Of a stretch of DNA of 64,000 nucleotides, positions 63,749 to 64,000 are shown in pieces; within the stretch, counting starts at the first letter, position 1; each line of letters opens with the position of its first letter. The stretch is from Tenacibaculum pacificus (GTDB lineage Bacteria > Bacteroidota > Bacteroidia > Flavobacteriales > Flavobacteriaceae). Both the position numbers and the translations under genes were made by a program. The stretch spans positions 281,001 to 345,000 of the forward strand of contig NZ_CP115917.1 of assembly GCF_027941775.1 (NCBI RefSeq), in the 5' to 3' direction. Below the pieces are notes generated by a model. That model did not search any database. It was given only the letters and a program-made list of their open reading frames with translations, and was not told the DNA's origin.

Positions 63749-64000
63749 TTATGAATTGTATGCCCATTTTAAATAGATAGCTCCCCATGTGAAGCCTCCA
63801 CCAAATGCAGCAAAAATTAAATTATTTCCTTTTTTTAGATCTTTTTCATAATCTGCAAGTAATAAAGGTAAAGTAGCTGAAGTGGTATTTCCATATTTAT
63901 GGATATTTACCATTACTTTTTCAGAATCTAAACCGACTCTATTAGCAGTCGCTTCAATAATACGATTATTTGCTTGGTGTGGTACTAACCAATCTACATC
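63749..64000 (-). CDS. fabH: 3-oxoacyl-ACP synthase III, C-terminal part (5' end outside window)
   Basis: The minus strand is open from base 64000 to the stop at 63749-63751, giving the last 83 residues of a KAS III. It contains the catalytic His in [15 protein letters not shown], the catalytic Asn region [14 protein letters not shown] and the closing [17 protein letters not shown]. FabH starts fatty-acid chains by condensing acetyl-CoA with malonyl-ACP. The active-site Cys is beyond the window. First of the fabH-accB-accC order typical for flavobacteria. Confidence 0.95.
   Translation of the reverse strand, partial: DVDWLVPHQANNRIIEATANRVGLDSEKVMVNIHKYGNTTSATLPLLLADYEKDLKKGNNLIFAAFGGGFTWGAIYLKWAYNS

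Noticed and set aside
63723..63788. Longer accB start at 63788
   Set aside because: It overlaps the 3' end of fabH and the added residues read the other frame of FabH; MDIKEIQSL is typical for BCCP.

Overview
The window is AT-rich chromosomal DNA of a marine-type member of the Bacteroidota, most probably family Flavobacteriaceae (a Tenacibaculum- or Polaribacter-like genome; genus not provable here). The signs are the flavobacterial gene neighbourhoods (Lrp / HupE / dCMP deaminase / S41 protease; ileS / DksA-like / lspA; fabH / accB / accC; sufA-B-C-D), many SPII lipoproteins, and the Bacteroidota promoter element TAnnTTTG just upstream of many genes on both strands. It is mostly core genome, with no phage, IS element, CRISPR array or rRNA.

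Layout. 1-5105: end of the F1 ATPase operon (atpD, atpC), tatA, an O-methyltransferase, an ECF sigma factor with a small Cys/His partner, panB, a SerA-like dehydrogenase and a LEA-like helical protein. 5164-11338: biotin operon on the minus strand (bioF, DUF2007, bioD, bioA, a FabF-like ketosynthase, bioB) behind two tandem tRNA-Asn genes. 11613-15678: sucA-sucB. 15738-23489: SUKH protein, membrane hydrolase, and a TolC / membrane-fusion / RND efflux operon. 23675-30927: PIF1-like helicase, a DUF547 protein and the Suf Fe-S operon. 31033-35748: four abutting lipoprotein genes (TSP3/LVIVD propeller, seven-repeat propeller, MbnP-like copper protein, diheme MauG/MbnH-like peroxidase), the best candidate for a little-described system. 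35889-42666: thiL, LysM/BON protein, yicC, gmk, nadD, M23 peptidase, GH3 protein. 42675-48167: a tandemly duplicated histidine kinase / LytTR regulator locus with a chimeric pseudogene at the junction, then a second independent tandem duplication. 48168-53458: S41 protease, dCMP deaminase, HupE, Lrp, solo UmuD, bacilliredoxin, TerB-J protein. 53570-64000: ileS, DksA-like, a secreted protein, lspA, DUF4230, a YeeE/YedE pair, kdtA, accC, accB and the end of fabH.

Two themes cut across the map. First, seven otherwise well-conserved genes (panB, bioB, the DUF2007 gene, tolC, the S41 protease, hupE, kdtA) each carry one single-base frameshift. Three lie in A/T homopolymers; the other four all look like one base inserted into CATG (giving CANTG). 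That many lesions in housekeeping genes points to consensus errors, possibly linked to a modified motif, rather than gene decay. Second, a dispersed ~90-bp hairpin repeat occurs four times between genes, plus one variant inside the efflux operon.

Working together: biotin made by the bio operon is the cofactor of AccB, which AccC carboxylates for fatty-acid synthesis started by FabH; SucA/SucB run the oxidative TCA step; SufABCD builds Fe-S clusters, including those BioB needs; and LspA matures the many lipoproteins seen here.
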